A stretch of 64,000 nucleotides of DNA from contig NZ_AOHC02000007.1 in assembly GCF_000332415.1 (NCBI RefSeq), positions 1 to 64,000 of the forward strand, given 5' to 3'. The position numbers were made by a program, and so were the translations under genes. Below are positions 24,543-61,444 of the stretch, in pieces. Within the stretch, counting starts at the first letter, position 1. Each line of letters begins with the position of its first letter. This stretch comes from Leptospira weilii serovar Ranarum str. ICFT (GTDB taxonomy: Bacteria; Spirochaetota; Leptospiria; Leptospirales; Leptospiraceae). The notes beneath the pieces are model-generated. The model saw only the letters and a list, made by a program, of their open reading frames with translations. It was not told where the DNA came from and searched no databases.

Positions 24543-25753
24543 TCTTTCTCCTCGTCCGCCGTCGCTAAATTCTCCAACCAAATTCTGCCCGGGCCTTGAT
24601 AGTTCCCCGCCCCGATCCAGAGATTGGATTTCGAAAAGATCACCTTCCGATCGGGCGTAAAATTTTCCTTACAAAAGATCAATTCCGCATTTCCCGCATA
24701 CGCGGATCGAAAAAGGTTTCGCCAAGGACCGAAGAAATAAATTTTTGAAAGTTCGGAAACGTTCGTCAAATATTTCGCAAACTCCAAGGTTCGAATCGGT
24801 CTTTCGCGTTTGGAATTAAAAACTACGATCCCGAACTCTTTCTTTTCTTTTCTCTTTTCCCGATTGGATTTTAGAATTTGATCCCAAGAAACGACGTCGT
24901 TGGCGGCAAACGCAAACACAAATCTCTGAAGTTTTCCGTCCTTTTCTTTTTCAAAAATCGTAAGCGCACCCGGATCCGGAACCGCATTTGTAATTCCGCG
25001 CAGGATGGACTTAGATGTTACGCCTAACGTTTCACAGACTCGGATCGCAATTTCCACGTTTTCATAATGTTCCGGATAACGTATGGATCGAAACGCGGTT
25101 TTGATTCGATCCTGTGAAAGTTTCGGTTCCGCCACAAACGTTTCCGTTTTATTTTTAAGCGCGATTTCTTGAAAAAACGAATTTAAGTTCGTTTTCGGAT
25201 TTTGTTCCGAAGTTTTTTCCGGACTCTCGTTCCAAAACGACTTTCCATAAACGAGAACTCCGTTTTTGGGAATCGTTTTTGCAAAACCTTTCCGGATTTC
25301 TTCGACCGTAACGGCCCATTCCCCGTGATCGGGACGAAGGTTCGTAATTACGGCGTGTGTGGCGCCGATCAATAATTCTTCGGAATCTTTTTGATATTGA
25401 GTTTGGACCGCCATACATTCCAAAACGATCGCCTGAGCTTTTTTTCCGGCCGCAAAACGAAAAAAGGATTTTTGTTCTCCGATGGAAATCTTATTTCTAA
25501 AGATTCTTTTTTCACTCCGATCCGGAAATAAAAGTCTAGGCATGGACCCGGTCGTCTTACCGAAAACGTTCCAACCCTCTTCCGCCAAAATGGAATGGAT
25601 CAACCGAGTCACCGAGGACTTTCCCCTGGTTCCATTGACGTGAATTCGAATCGGAATTTTTTTTTGCACTTGAACGTGATTCTTTTTTTCAAAAAAAAGA
25701 AACGCACAAAAAATCAAAAATAAAAAACATAAAATAAAAATTGAATATAACAT
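24530..25753 (-). CDS. pgsB: Poly-gamma-glutamate synthase PgsB/CapB (Mur-ligase-like)
   Basis: 407-residue ATP-dependent amide ligase that joins glutamate through gamma-carboxyl bonds. An N-terminal membrane segment (about 3-22) anchors it. Walker A is HVNGTRGKSSVTRLI (about 37-52), the Mur-ligase-like P loop; NLRPDHG (about 137-143) and the C-terminal part of the Mur central domain follow. Length fits CapB (about 395-465 aa). It heads pgsB-pgsC-pgsW, with overlaps suggesting coupled translation. The operon begins 18 bases after a SpoIIE phosphatase gene in the same direction, so it may be co-transcribed with that signalling pair. Confidence 0.9.
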   Translation of the reverse strand: MLYSIFILCFLFLIFCAFLFFEKKNHVQVQKKIPIRIHVNGTRGKSSVTRLIHSILAEEGWNVFGKTTGSMPRLLFPDRSEKRIFRNKISIGEQKSFFRFAAGKKAQAIVLECMAVQTQYQKDSEELLIGATHAVITNLRPDHGEWAVTVEEIRKGFAKTIPKNGVLVYGKSFWNESPEKTSEQNPKTNLNSFFQEIALKNKTETFVAEPKLSQDRIKTAFRSIRYPEHYENVEIAIRVCETLGVTSKSILRGITNAVPDPGALTIFEKEKDGKLQRFVFAFAANDVVSWDQILKSNREKRKEKKEFGIVVFNSKRERPIRTLEFAKYLTNVSELSKIYFFGPWRNLFRSAYAGNAELIFCKENFTPDRKVIFSKSNLWIGAGNYQGPGRIWLENLATADEEKEWKH

Positions 25754-25771
25754 TTTATTGAATACAACGTT

Positions 25772-27013
<1,242 letters not shown>

Positions 27014-27071
27014 GATGGGTTTAAAAGAGAGTTTATTAGGATGTGATCCTCTCCTACAAGTCAAGGATCTT

Positions 27072-28175
<1,104 letters not shown>

Positions 28176-28293
28176 CCGATTCTAAAGCTATCAAAGTGGG
28201 AAAGGCCCCTCCTTTTTATGATAGATTAGAACCGGAAAAAGAGCAGAAATGCAATGTCAGAATCCGGTAAATTCTGTTTCAAAAGAAAAAATC

Positions 28294-28679
28294 TCAGTAC
28301 ACTTTGAGTAATTCCACTTCAAAGATGAGAGTTGAATTCGGGGGAATGGCCGCACCCGCGCCCCTCGCACCGTAACCGAGTTCGGGCGGAATGGTCAGTT
28401 TGCGAATCCCGCCCTCTTTCATTCCCCGGACCCCTCGATCCCAACCTTTGATCACTTCTCCAGCGCCCAGATTGAAAGTAAAAGGAGCCCTTCTGTCTCG
28501 AGAACTGTCGAACTTCTTACCGTTGGTCAAGGTTCCGACATAGTGAACCGTGACATTGGAACCGGAAAAGGCCTCTTTACCGGTTCCGACTCGAATGTCC
28601 TTGATCCCTAAATCATCCGCAAATGTGGGAACTACCACAATACAAACGATTGCAAAGATGAATGTTAAACGTGCCGATT

Positions 28680-28683
<4 letters not shown>
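28294..28683 (-). CDS. Exported FKBP-type peptidyl-prolyl isomerase
   Basis: 129 residues: a signal peptide (1-22) and one complete FKBP domain (about 25-129). FKBP blocks: VTVHYVGTLTNGKKFDSS, FNLGAGEVIKGWD, GYGARG and IPPNSTLIFEVELL. Catalyses prolyl isomerisation in the periplasm. It overlaps the upstream RRM gene by four bases (ATGA) with a good AGAGGA ribosome site inside that gene, so the two are co-translated. Confidence 0.93.
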
Positions 28684-29045
<362 letters not shown>

Positions 29046-29189
29046 GATTTTCCTTCTCGGGAATCAATTTGCAAAATCCAATTCTATTGAAAACCAAATT
29101 CCAACTCACATAGAACAAAACGATCCGGTTCCACCCCGTTCTTCATAAAAAAATTTCCAAAGAAACCGGAAACGGGAATCCTGGAACCG

Positions 29190-30230
<1,041 letters not shown>

Positions 30231-30461
30231 ACCGGTTGATTTTGTAACGTAAAAGTAATAATCACGGGTGGGTTCGCGGCAAAATTTCAGTTGTCCGGCT
30301 CCACGGATGGAAAAGACTCAACTCTCAAACAAACGTAGTTCTGTTGTTGACTGCAACATAATGTTCGATTCGCGGTCGGAGTTCATTGGACCGGATTCAC
30401 GTTTAACAAGAGTCAAAGCGAAAACTTTAGATACTAACAATACAATAAACGGAAGCGTTTC

Positions 30462-32753
<2,292 letters not shown>

Positions 32754-32786
32754 AGGGCAACAGTAATTAAAATTATTTTTAAGAAT

Positions 32787-32822
32787 AACCGCGTCGTAAA
32801 CGTAAAAGCGATGCGGTTTTTT
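32787..32822 (+). terminator. Intrinsic terminator after the phosphate transporter
   Basis: Stem AACCGC / GCGGTT with a further TCG / CGA pair inside a single mismatch, then a run of six T. It starts 34 bases after the stop at 32753. Confidence 0.75.
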
Positions 32823-32919
32823 ACAAAGAGGAATCGCGGCCGGATACTCTTTTGAAAAAATAAACCGAGCAATGATGATTGGGGTTTTCCTATCTACAAA
32901 CCCCTTTAAAAGAACCTTT

Positions 32920-33408
32920 ATGGAATTTGAAATCCAACTCTATAATAAGGATCAAATCGAATACGATCCAGAAATCGAAAGTATATTAAAAAAATCGTAT
33001 ATTGACGCTGACTTTACCGATCCGGAAATAGCCGAAAAAATCTTTGCGATCCATGAAATTAAAAAACGCGGAAAAATTCTGGTTGCACTTGCCAATGGTA
33101 CGGCGATCGGATTGATTATAGTCGGAACTTATATAAATCCCTACCGACAAATTGCAGAAGTCGACGAAGCGGAAATGCAACTACTATCGATCTTACCGAC
33201 GTTTCGACAACAGGGGGTCGCTTCCAGCCTTTGTAGAACTTTCGAAGCGGAAGCCGGATTGCTTGGATTTCGGAAAGCGGTTCTTTCCACTCAATCCACA
33301 ATGAAAGCTGCTCACAAACTTTATGAAAAGTTAGGATATTTAAGAAATCCTTCCAGAGATTGGATCCGAAATAATAGACGGTTTTGGGTTTATGAAAAAA
33401 ACATATAA
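32920..33408 (+). CDS. GNAT-family N-acetyltransferase
   Basis: About 162 residues. The acetyl-CoA-binding motif is LLSILPTFRQQGVASSLCRTFEAEA (motif A, R/Q-x-x-G-x-A form), followed by a beta strand and the C-terminal motif B around KLYEKLGYLR. Substrate unknown. A start at ATG 32920 aligns best with the domain; an in-frame ATG at 32872 is possible and neither has a strong ribosome site. Monocistronic, after the PiT terminator. Confidence 0.8.
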   Translation: MEFEIQLYNKDQIEYDPEIESILKKSYIDADFTDPEIAEKIFAIHEIKKRGKILVALANGTAIGLIIVGTYINPYRQIAEVDEAEMQLLSILPTFRQQGVASSLCRTFEAEAGLLGFRKAVLSTQSTMKAAHKLYEKLGYLRNPSRDWIRNNRRFWVYEKNI

Positions 33409-33556
33409 GGCGTTTTAACCTATGCCGGATCGCTGATTCTTTAAATATAATGAATTCATTTCCGAAAAACTTATGAGAATTACATTCAAAGAAGTGAATT
33501 CTTAATTCGACCAAGCGGCTTTGTTCTGAGTGAAATTGAAGATGCGCATAAAGACA

Positions 33557-33603
33557 TAAAAAAACCTTTCATCGAATGCGATAACACGATTCGACGAAAG
33601 GTT
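33557..33603 (-). terminator. Intrinsic terminator after clpX
   Basis: On the minus strand, stem AACCTTTCGTCGAAT pairs with ATTCGATGAAAGGTT (one mismatch), loop of 11 bases, followed by a T run. It lies 25 bases beyond the clpX stop and ends the tig-clpP-clpX transcript. Confidence 0.88.
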
Positions 33604-33627
33604 CCCAATTGCAGAAACGCCGCAACC

Positions 33628-34893
<1,266 letters not shown>

Positions 34894-34909
34894 GGGAATT
34901 TCTCCTTAT

Positions 34910-36873
<1,964 letters not shown>

Positions 36874-36910
36874 GCAAATCGGCCTGGGGAAGAGGTGATA
36901 TAAAAGAAAA

Positions 36911-36982
<72 letters not shown>

Positions 36983-37044
36983 GATCATTCAGGTTGATCC
37001 ATAATTTTCGGTAAAAGTCCGGTGTAAACTCACTTTTTGGAGAA

Positions 37045-37686
37045 TCATCTTTTCCTCAAAATTTTTTGGATAAAGGGAAAAAGATTTTGAGCGAGAATAC
37101 GATGTCCTTGTGAAGTCGGATGAATTCCGTCTTTCTGATTGAGCTTTTGAATTCCCGCGACTCCATCCAAAAAAAACGGAACCAAAGGAATGTTTTCTTC
37201 CTTTGCTATTTTCGGAAAAATGGATTCGAATTCTTTTCTATATTTTTTTCCGAGATTGGGAAACGTTTTCATACCGAGGAGAAGAATCTTTACCTTCGGA
37301 TTTTTCTTTCTCACTCTAGTGATAATCTCTTTCAAATTTTTTTCGGTTTGATCGGGCGATATTCCTCTCATCGAATCGTTCGCTCCTAACTCTAAAACGA
37401 ACAGATCAAAACCTCCGGACATCGCCCACTCCAAACGAGCCAAACCTCCCGAAGTGGTGTCCCCGCTCATACCGGCGTTGATCGCCTTCACTTGAACTCC
37501 TTTCTCGGAGAATTGGTTTTCGAGAACGGAAGGAAACGCTTCGTCGGTAGAAGCCAGTCCCAGTCCGGCCGTAAGACTGTCTCCGAAAAAAAGAATCCGG
37601 ATCTCGTTCGAATCCGCGTAAATCGAAGTGTAAGAAGTGAAAAAGGATGAACTGAAAAGAAGAATTAAAATCTTGAATAGAAACAT
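37045..37686 (-). CDS. SGNH/GDSL-family esterase (TesA-like arylesterase)
   Basis: 213-residue hydrolase, exported via an N-terminal hydrophobic segment (about 1-20). SGNH blocks: [12 protein letters not shown] (Ser), [10 protein letters not shown] (Gly), ELGANDS (Asn), and [10 protein letters not shown] (Asp/His). This block I-V arrangement matches TesA-type lysophospholipase/arylesterases. The start at ATG 37686 leaves about 60 bases to the divergent NagZ-like gene; a longer start at 37725 would nearly run into it. Substrate not known. Confidence 0.86.
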   Translation of the reverse strand: MFLFKILILLFSSSFFTSYTSIYADSNEIRILFFGDSLTAGLGLASTDEAFPSVLENQFSEKGVQVKAINAGMSGDTTSGGLARLEWAMSGGFDLFVLELGANDSMRGISPDQTEKNLKEIITRVRKKNPKVKILLLGMKTFPNLGKKYRKEFESIFPKIAKEENIPLVPFFLDGVAGIQKLNQKDGIHPTSQGHRILAQNLFPFIQKILRKR

Positions 37687-37698
37687 AAGGATCGCCGC

Positions 37699-40653
<2,955 letters not shown>

Positions 40654-41068
40654 CCAACCCCACAAGTTGGCTTCGAGCGGTAAGATTTTAGGGTTCAGAG
40701 GACAGAGATTTTTCAGTCAAATTTGTCCCCGGAACAATTAAAAAAAACCGATCGAAACGGGTCGGAGCCGCAAAATCGCAGCGTTTTTCGATAAACCCGG
40801 CAAAAATACATAAAAAATCATTTCACCTAATATTTCGATCTTTGAACACATACAGGTAATATTCAAAAATAATTGTATACAATTTTCAATATATATCAGA
40901 TCCATAATCAATACCGTATAACAGGCAAAAATGAAACATACTGTTTTGTACTCAAACCATTAACATTCGACAAAAAACTTCTCAAAAAAATAAATGGAAC
41001 GATTTTAGAAGCAAATTTAAGGCAGGACGCTTTTTATTCCAAGCAGTTAGACGAAAGGGAAAATACAA
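40654..41068. other. 415-base intergenic region
   Basis: AT-rich near 40860-41000. Holds a 14-base exact palindrome AATTGTATACAATT at 40871-40884, which could be an operator or chance AT symmetry. No credible gene; an AT-rich frame at 40873-41100 begins inside it without a ribosome site. Confidence 0.35.
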
Positions 41069-41473
41069 ATGATAAAGAACACGAAGATTCACCTCTTTGA
41101 AATTTCCATTGCAGATCATCATTGTGACGGAAGCGGAAGTTTAAATCTCGAAAACGCTCAATCCTTCCTGGACGAAGCGAGAACCAAGGCGTTGAGAGAA
41201 ATCGAACTGAATTCCGCAAGCTCCGATTTGGCTCATATCGAACCGATTGTCCTTTGGTCGGAAAGCGATTACAGAGATCGGATCCACTTTCCGGATTCGA
41301 TTTTAGTTCAGACCGAATTTAGGACGATTACGAATGCACGTTACAGGATCATTCAGAAATTGATCCGTAAATCGGATCGCAAGGTTGTTTGTAATTCGAA
41401 TTCATTTTGTATTCTTTTTGATTCCAATCGAAAAAGACCTTGGAAACAATCGGTTTCTTTGAGGGCGGTTTAA
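41069..41473 (+). CDS. Hotdog-fold thioesterase-like protein
   Basis: 134 residues. The N-terminal block FEISIADHHCDGSGSLN followed by SFLDEARTKALRE has the layout of the 4HBT/YbgC hotdog family (active-site loop then the long helix with a catalytic Glu/Asp), and residues 62-112 give the typical beta strands. The usual Asp of YxDxDxxGHxxN is replaced by HH/D, so activity is unclear. AAAGGG lies nine bases before the start. Function unknown; acyl-CoA thioesterase is the nearest guess. Confidence 0.65.
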   Translation: MIKNTKIHLFEISIADHHCDGSGSLNLENAQSFLDEARTKALREIELNSASSDLAHIEPIVLWSESDYRDRIHFPDSILVQTEFRTITNARYRIIQKLIRKSDRKVVCNSNSFCILFDSNRKRPWKQSVSLRAV

Positions 41474-41590
41474 AACTCTGCGGACAGAATGAAGAAAGAA
41501 TTCTACTGATTCGGAACGAATTTTAAAATTATAAGGCTCCGTTACAAATTCAAAACTTTCGGCCTGAACGAAATGGAACGTATTTTAGGA

Positions 41591-45339
<3,749 letters not shown>

Positions 45340-45795
45340 CGTTTCCGAGAGGAAAAATCTTTCCTCGCCGGACAACTCAAGTCCGGATAACGCCAAGATC
45401 ACTCCACGTTTCCTTTGTAATATGTATCCATCTCAGAAACTCTCTACTTCGTCTTGAAACGAAATTTCGGAAAGTTATAGGCCGTTTTGAGATAAGCTCA
45501 CAAAATCAAATCTTAATTTTCAAGAATATATTACATATTCTGAAAGTATCTTTCATCACTAAAGCGATCTTAAACAAACATATCGGAGCTTCCCTTTAAA
45601 CTTAAGAACTCGCTATCGAATTTTTTGAAATTCTTTCCGCCTCCCTATCTCCAGAGCGATAGATCATTAAATGAAGACTAACGTTATATTTTACGTAATT
45701 TTTTACTTTATCCTTGTGTTAATAAACGTAAAAATCTAAATTTTACACGGGAAATACGTCAAGCTCGCATAACGTATTACCTCGGAACAAACAAT
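45340..45795. other. 456-base intergenic region
   Basis: No gene. Just after the TPR stop there are two small inverted repeats (GAGGAAA/TTTCCTC at about 45350-45366; CCGGAC/GTCCGG at 45368-45386) without T tracts. AT-rich upstream of the chemoreceptor (45680-45760). Confidence 0.3.
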
Positions 45796-48330
<2,535 letters not shown>

Positions 48331-48411
48331 GAAATCATACGGCGCGTTATCTCTCTCCGATCGTTTGCAAAAACCCTTGATTTTTCCCCCCTTCCTTTTA
48401 ATTTGCACTTT

Positions 48412-48681
<270 letters not shown>

Positions 48682-48834
48682 TTCTCTCAGTCCGTTTTTA
48701 AACTTTTTTATCTCGAATATCGGAACCTGTCTCAAAAAACTCGAAACGTCTCACTTCCTGGATGCCGATCCATAGAGAGGCGCTGCTTTTGTTTCCAGGA
48801 CAGGGTTTACGTATAACAACGATCAGGTTCGCCG

Positions 48835-50838
<2,004 letters not shown>

Positions 50839-50972
50839 AAGAGAAGATACGCCGGGAAGGAGTATTTTATGTAGCCATATTCAGAATTTGCGCTCGTTCG
50901 TAAACAAAAAAGCGGTTTTGCCTCCTATACAATTTAGGGAATTCCTTCGTTTTTTACGGAGCCTTTCTGTTC

Positions 50973-52306
<1,334 letters not shown>

Positions 52307-52310
<4 letters not shown>

Positions 52311-52538
52311 TGTTAAACGAATTGGAAAAGGGCCGGGAAACTTCCATCATTTCCTTGATCTCCAAACCGGGAAAGGAAGATCTGTTTCGAAACATTTTGG
52401 ACATCGGCCTTTTACCCGGAACGAAAATTCTCGTTCTTGAAAAATATTCCTCTCAAAAAAAAATCGTGATCCGCGCGGGTCAAGTGGAGATCGCAATCCG
52501 CGAGGAAGAAGCGGAGTTGATTCAAGTCGGAGACATCC

Positions 52539-52552
<14 letters not shown>
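52307..52552 (+). CDS. feoA: Ferrous-iron transport protein A
   Basis: 81 residues, single SH3-like FeoA domain ([15 protein letters not shown] near 35-50, [15 protein letters not shown] near the end), which assists the FeoB channel. Overlaps the ABC1 gene at its start and FeoB by 14 bases at its end, so coupled translation is likely. Ribosome site weak. Confidence 0.92.
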
Positions 52553-54641
<2,089 letters not shown>

Positions 54642-54652
54642 AAAGAATTCGG

Positions 54653-56602
<1,950 letters not shown>

Positions 56603-56618
56603 AAACACGAAGTAAACC

Positions 56619-58752
<2,134 letters not shown>

Positions 58753-59138
58753 TTTTTTAGGATGATCGTGTTGTGTCGATTCGGGTACCGCTTTCACGAT
58801 GGAAACGTCCGTGGAATCGCTCTAAGTTAAATTCAATTTATGGTAGGAAGGCGTTCGTTTTAATTTCCCCGCAGCGAAGTAACCCAGGCAGCGCCGCTTT
58901 CTATGAGTCTCTGCGCTAGGGATCGACGCGGGGTCAAGTTATTGGAATTACAAAAATTGAATGTATTTGGAGAAACACAATAACTTGACCGGAGCGGAGA
59001 GCCCGGCCTGCGCGTTGCACAGCCTTACCTTGTTTTATGAACCATACAAGCGCAGGAGCGCCCGCTTCGAGTCGTCGTGAGTGATCATAGTGATTGCAAA
59101 AAACTTGGACAAAAGTTTCATTTGGAGGAAACCGCCGT
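58753..59138. other. 386-base intergenic region with inverted repeats
   Basis: No gene. It contains a 13-bp perfect inverted repeat (GGTCAAGTTATTG at 58932-58944 and its complement at 58978-58990, 33-base loop) with flanking GC-rich, imperfectly symmetrical sequence on both sides (about 58880-59060). Ribosome site for the next gene (GGAGG) is at 59124-59128. Looks like a small repeat element or relic. Confidence 0.5.
58932..58990. repeat. 13-bp inverted repeat with 33-base spacer
   Basis: Left arm 58932-58944 and right arm 58978-58990 are exact complements. The sequence flanking both arms outward also shows weaker GC-rich dyad similarity. No transposase or terminal duplication visible. Confidence 0.7.
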
Positions 59139-59768
59139 ATGAGCGATTTATACGATCCGTTAAAATCGTTTTTAAAAAATAGAACGTGTGAATTTTCCAG
59201 GATCGACGATCTTCGAAAACAAACTCTGATCGAATTTTCTAAAACCATTCAAAATTCGTTTTCGAAAAACGATTTTTCTAAACTGATTTTTGTTTGTACG
59301 CATAATTCCAGAAGAAGCCAAATCGCTCAGATGCTGGCTTTGGCATCCGCAGATTTTCTTGAACTCCCCGGAATCGAAGCGTATTCCGGCGGCACGGAAA
59401 CGACCGAGTTTTACATCCGTTCCGTTCAAGCCTTAATCAACGTCGGATTTAAAATCGATAAAGAGACGCATAACGCACAAAATCCCAAATATGCCGTCGC
59501 ATTTAAGGCAAAACAACAACCTGTGATCGCATTTTCAAAGTTATATTCCGATCCGATCAATCCGAAGGAAAAATTCATCGCCGTTATGGTTTGTTCTTCG
59601 GCGGATGAAGCCTGTCCGTTTGTTCCCGGAGCGGAAACAAGAATCAGTTTACCTTATGCGGACCCCAAAGCCTACGATCATGCGGAAGAAGTTTCGGAAA
59701 AATATTTGGAAACTTGCGAAATGATCGCGAGAGAAATTTTATTCGTTTTCCAAAATTTAAAGAAATAA
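59139..59768 (+). CDS. ArsC/low-molecular-weight protein-tyrosine-phosphatase-like
   Basis: 209 residues. The P-loop FVCTHNSRRSQIAQ gives CX5R (Cys then Arg seven residues on), the nucleophile site of LMW phosphatases and thioredoxin-type arsenate reductases. The general-acid Asp lies in LPYADPKAYDHA. An extra N-terminal helical segment (about 1-55) precedes the fold, as in some arsenate reductases. Start ATG 59139, ten bases after GGAGG. No ars operon is adjacent, so phosphotyrosine or arsenate as substrate is open. Confidence 0.82.
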   Translation: MSDLYDPLKSFLKNRTCEFSRIDDLRKQTLIEFSKTIQNSFSKNDFSKLIFVCTHNSRRSQIAQMLALASADFLELPGIEAYSGGTETTEFYIRSVQALINVGFKIDKETHNAQNPKYAVAFKAKQQPVIAFSKLYSDPINPKEKFIAVMVCSSADEACPFVPGAETRISLPYADPKAYDHAEEVSEKYLETCEMIAREILFVFQNLKK

Positions 59769-59885
59769 TACCGCAAGTACCGTTCTGCACACGATCTATT
59801 TTAGAATTCTAAGATAAAATCGTAGGATTTGGAATTTCCAATACGTATTTGGAACCGAATACTTTGGCTGTTATCCCGGGCCAAT

Positions 59886-59923
59886 GTCGCCTAATGAAAG
59901 TTAGTTGTCGACGTTGCGCAATT
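59886..59923. repeat. Weak attC-like relic 3' of HigBA
   Basis: CTAAT, AGTTAG and GTCGACGTTGCG fragments resemble the outer arms of the longer repeats but the cores are broken and the length is short. Low confidence. Confidence 0.2.
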
Positions 59924-60226
59924 TCAACCAGTTTGTTGCAACGTTTGGATGTTTTCTAATTTTTCTTTTAACTTTTCTTTTTGTTTTCTGATCTCTATAT
60001 CATTCTGCAGGTTAATCCAAAATTTATCTGACATCCCGAAAAACTTAGCGAGTCTTAAGGACATATCAACGGTAACTTTCCTTTTATCATGAAGAATCTC
60101 AAGAATCGTAGAAGTAGAAACGTGCAGTTCTTTTGCTAATCGGTAAGGCGTTATCTCTAAAGGTTCAAGAAACTCTTCTCTTAATATTTCAGAAATCGTT
60201 GGCGTCGGAATTCTTTTTGACTTCAT
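59924..60226 (-). CDS. higA: HigA-like antitoxin (XRE helix-turn-helix)
   Basis: 100 residues. LEPLEITPYRLAKELHVSTSTILEIL is a helix-turn-helix near residues 20-50, of the HigA type; the end is charged and helical. It neutralises HigB and represses its own operon. Start ATG 60226 with GAGGAT upstream. Downstream of HigB by 12 bases; order toxin then antitoxin, as usual for hig. Confidence 0.9.
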   Translation of the reverse strand: MKSKRIPTPTISEILREEFLEPLEITPYRLAKELHVSTSTILEILHDKRKVTVDMSLRLAKFFGMSDKFWINLQNDIEIRKQKEKLKEKLENIQTLQQTG

Positions 60227-60238
60227 AACATCCTCACT

Positions 60239-60520
60239 TTAGCGATAATCAACAATGGAAACATCGAAACAATTGCCCTGTGAGAATCGAAATATAATTC
60301 TCCATTGCTTATTGATCCTAATTGAACAAAAATCCTTTCTGTTTCCTCTTAAATGTTCAAAATCGTTCGATAGAGGTGTGCGTAAATCTTCCTCCATTTC
60401 TGCATTCTCAATTAGTAATATCTTTATCAAAGCCCTACTTTGGATCCCGGGTGGAAATTTCTTTAAAAACTCCTGATGGAAGTTTTTTTCAGTTTCCTTG
60501 TCTCCAAAAGACCGAATCAT
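60239..60520 (-). CDS. higB: HigB-like toxin (RelE superfamily)
   Basis: 93 residues. DKETEKNF...KKFPPGIQSRALIKILLI and RKDFCSIRINKQWRIIF match HigB plasmid-maintenance killer proteins, ribosome-dependent mRNases. Ends in VSIVDYR. Ribosome site weak, as in many toxins. First gene of the higBA pair. Confidence 0.9.
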   Translation of the reverse strand: MIRSFGDKETEKNFHQEFLKKFPPGIQSRALIKILLIENAEMEEDLRTPLSNDFEHLRGNRKDFCSIRINKQWRIIFRFSQGNCFDVSIVDYR

Positions 60521-60542
60521 TTACCATATGCTTGCAATATAG

Positions 60543-60565
60543 ATATATCTGCCAAGCGGATATAT
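60543..60565 (-). promoter_or_regulatory. Dyad upstream of higBA
   Basis: Arms ATATATC (60543-60549) and GATATAT (60559-60565) with nine bases between, centred about 33 bases ahead of HigB. A HigA-operator candidate by position and symmetry. Confidence 0.55.
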
Positions 60566-60612
60566 TCATTTAAAATTTCATTTCTCAATAAATTGACATT
60601 TTGCACAATTTC

Positions 60613-60697
60613 GTCTAACGAATGAGACTCCCTCGAGATTCGCGTTCCGGGAGCGGAAGCCGTGAGTGACAAACGAAGCGAGAAACCGCAGTTAGGT
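60613..60697. repeat. attC-like repeat 1 (3' of VapBC)
   Basis: 85 bases. Outer cores are GTCTAAC (60613-60619, fits RYYYAAC) and GTTAGGT (60691-60697, fits GTTRRRY), both exact matches to the attC consensus. Inside lies a small palindrome around 60653. It lies 22 bases after the VapC stop, on the 3' side of the cassette. Shorter than the others. Confidence 0.6.
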
Positions 60698-60718
60698 GAA
60701 GTAGTGGCGATTGGATCG

Positions 60719-61117
60719 CTATTGAGTCCAATCTTCGATTTTTAAATCCTTAATTCGTTTAAATTCTTTTGTATTATTAGTGACAAAAATATAATGATTA
60801 GCAATTGCTTGAGCTGCAAGAAGCATATCTATCGAACCAATTACGCTTCCCCTTCTTTCCAAATCAGCTCTAATGAACCCATAAGACTCAGCATCTTTAT
60901 CAGAAAAAGAAAGTATATTGAAAATTGTTAAGAATTCAATCAGTGCGACTTTGTTTTTTTCCCTATGTTCACTTTTCTGAATTCCAAATTCAAGCTCCGC
61001 GACGGTTAAAGAGGAAATAAATAGATCTTTATTTATTTTTTTCTTAAGCTTTCCCAAAAGAACCGCGTTCTTCTTTTTAATTAGAAAAATACAAATATTG
61101 GTATCTAAAAGATACAT
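60719..61117 (-). CDS. vapC: VapC toxin (PIN ribonuclease)
   Basis: 132 residues. PIN-domain acidic residues: D5 in LLDTN, E in AELEFG, D in GSIDMLLAA and the late TNNTKEF segment. Cleaves RNA. Starts one base inside the VapB stop (TAATG). Downstream is repeat 1. Confidence 0.93.
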   Translation of the reverse strand: MYLLDTNICIFLIKKKNAVLLGKLKKKINKDLFISSLTVAELEFGIQKSEHREKNKVALIEFLTIFNILSFSDKDAESYGFIRADLERRGSVIGSIDMLLAAQAIANHYIFVTNNTKEFKRIKDLKIEDWTQ

Positions 61118-61347
61118 TAAAGCTTTTTTCTTTTATCAGATTTCGGTTGTTCTCTTCCCTCCTCCAGAAAATCATCTGAAAACCCATTTAATCCTTCTAA
61201 AAATACGCTCCAGGCCTTATTTTTTGGAACTAAGATTACCGCTTCTCCGACTTTTTGAATAAGGACATCGTCTCCGGTAAATTGAAATTCTTTTGGCAAT
61301 CTGACCGCTTGACTTCTTCCGTTTATAAATAATTTTGCCGTTTGCAT
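61117..61347 (-). CDS. vapB: VapB antitoxin (AbrB/SpoVT fold)
   Basis: 76 residues. SpoVT-AbrB-like strand pattern KLFINGRSQAVRLPKEF near the start, and a C-terminal toxin-binding tail. The ATG at 61347 has GGAGAAAG upstream; a longer frame start at 61377 lacks this. Cognate to the overlapping VapC. Confidence 0.9.
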   Translation of the reverse strand: MQTAKLFINGRSQAVRLPKEFQFTGDDVLIQKVGEAVILVPKNKAWSVFLEGLNGFSDDFLEEGREQPKSDKRKKL

Positions 61348-61365
61348 TAAACTTTCTCCGAAATT

Positions 61366-61387
61366 AGTATATATCAAGATATATACT
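61366..61387 (-). promoter_or_regulatory. Perfect 22-bp palindrome upstream of vapBC
   Basis: Arms AGTATATATC (61366-61375) and GATATATACT (61378-61387) around AA. Nineteen bases before the VapB start. Strong candidate operator for VapB or the VapBC complex; it overlaps any -10 region. Confidence 0.75.
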
Positions 61388-61444
61388 CGTCAAGCGGTTC
61401 TTTATTAGATTTGCCTTAAATTACAACAAATTTATAGCCATTTC

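Noticed and set aside
40873..41100. 75-codon AT-rich plus-strand ORF
   Set aside because: No ribosome site, composition of intergenic DNA, and overlaps the start of the better hotdog gene.
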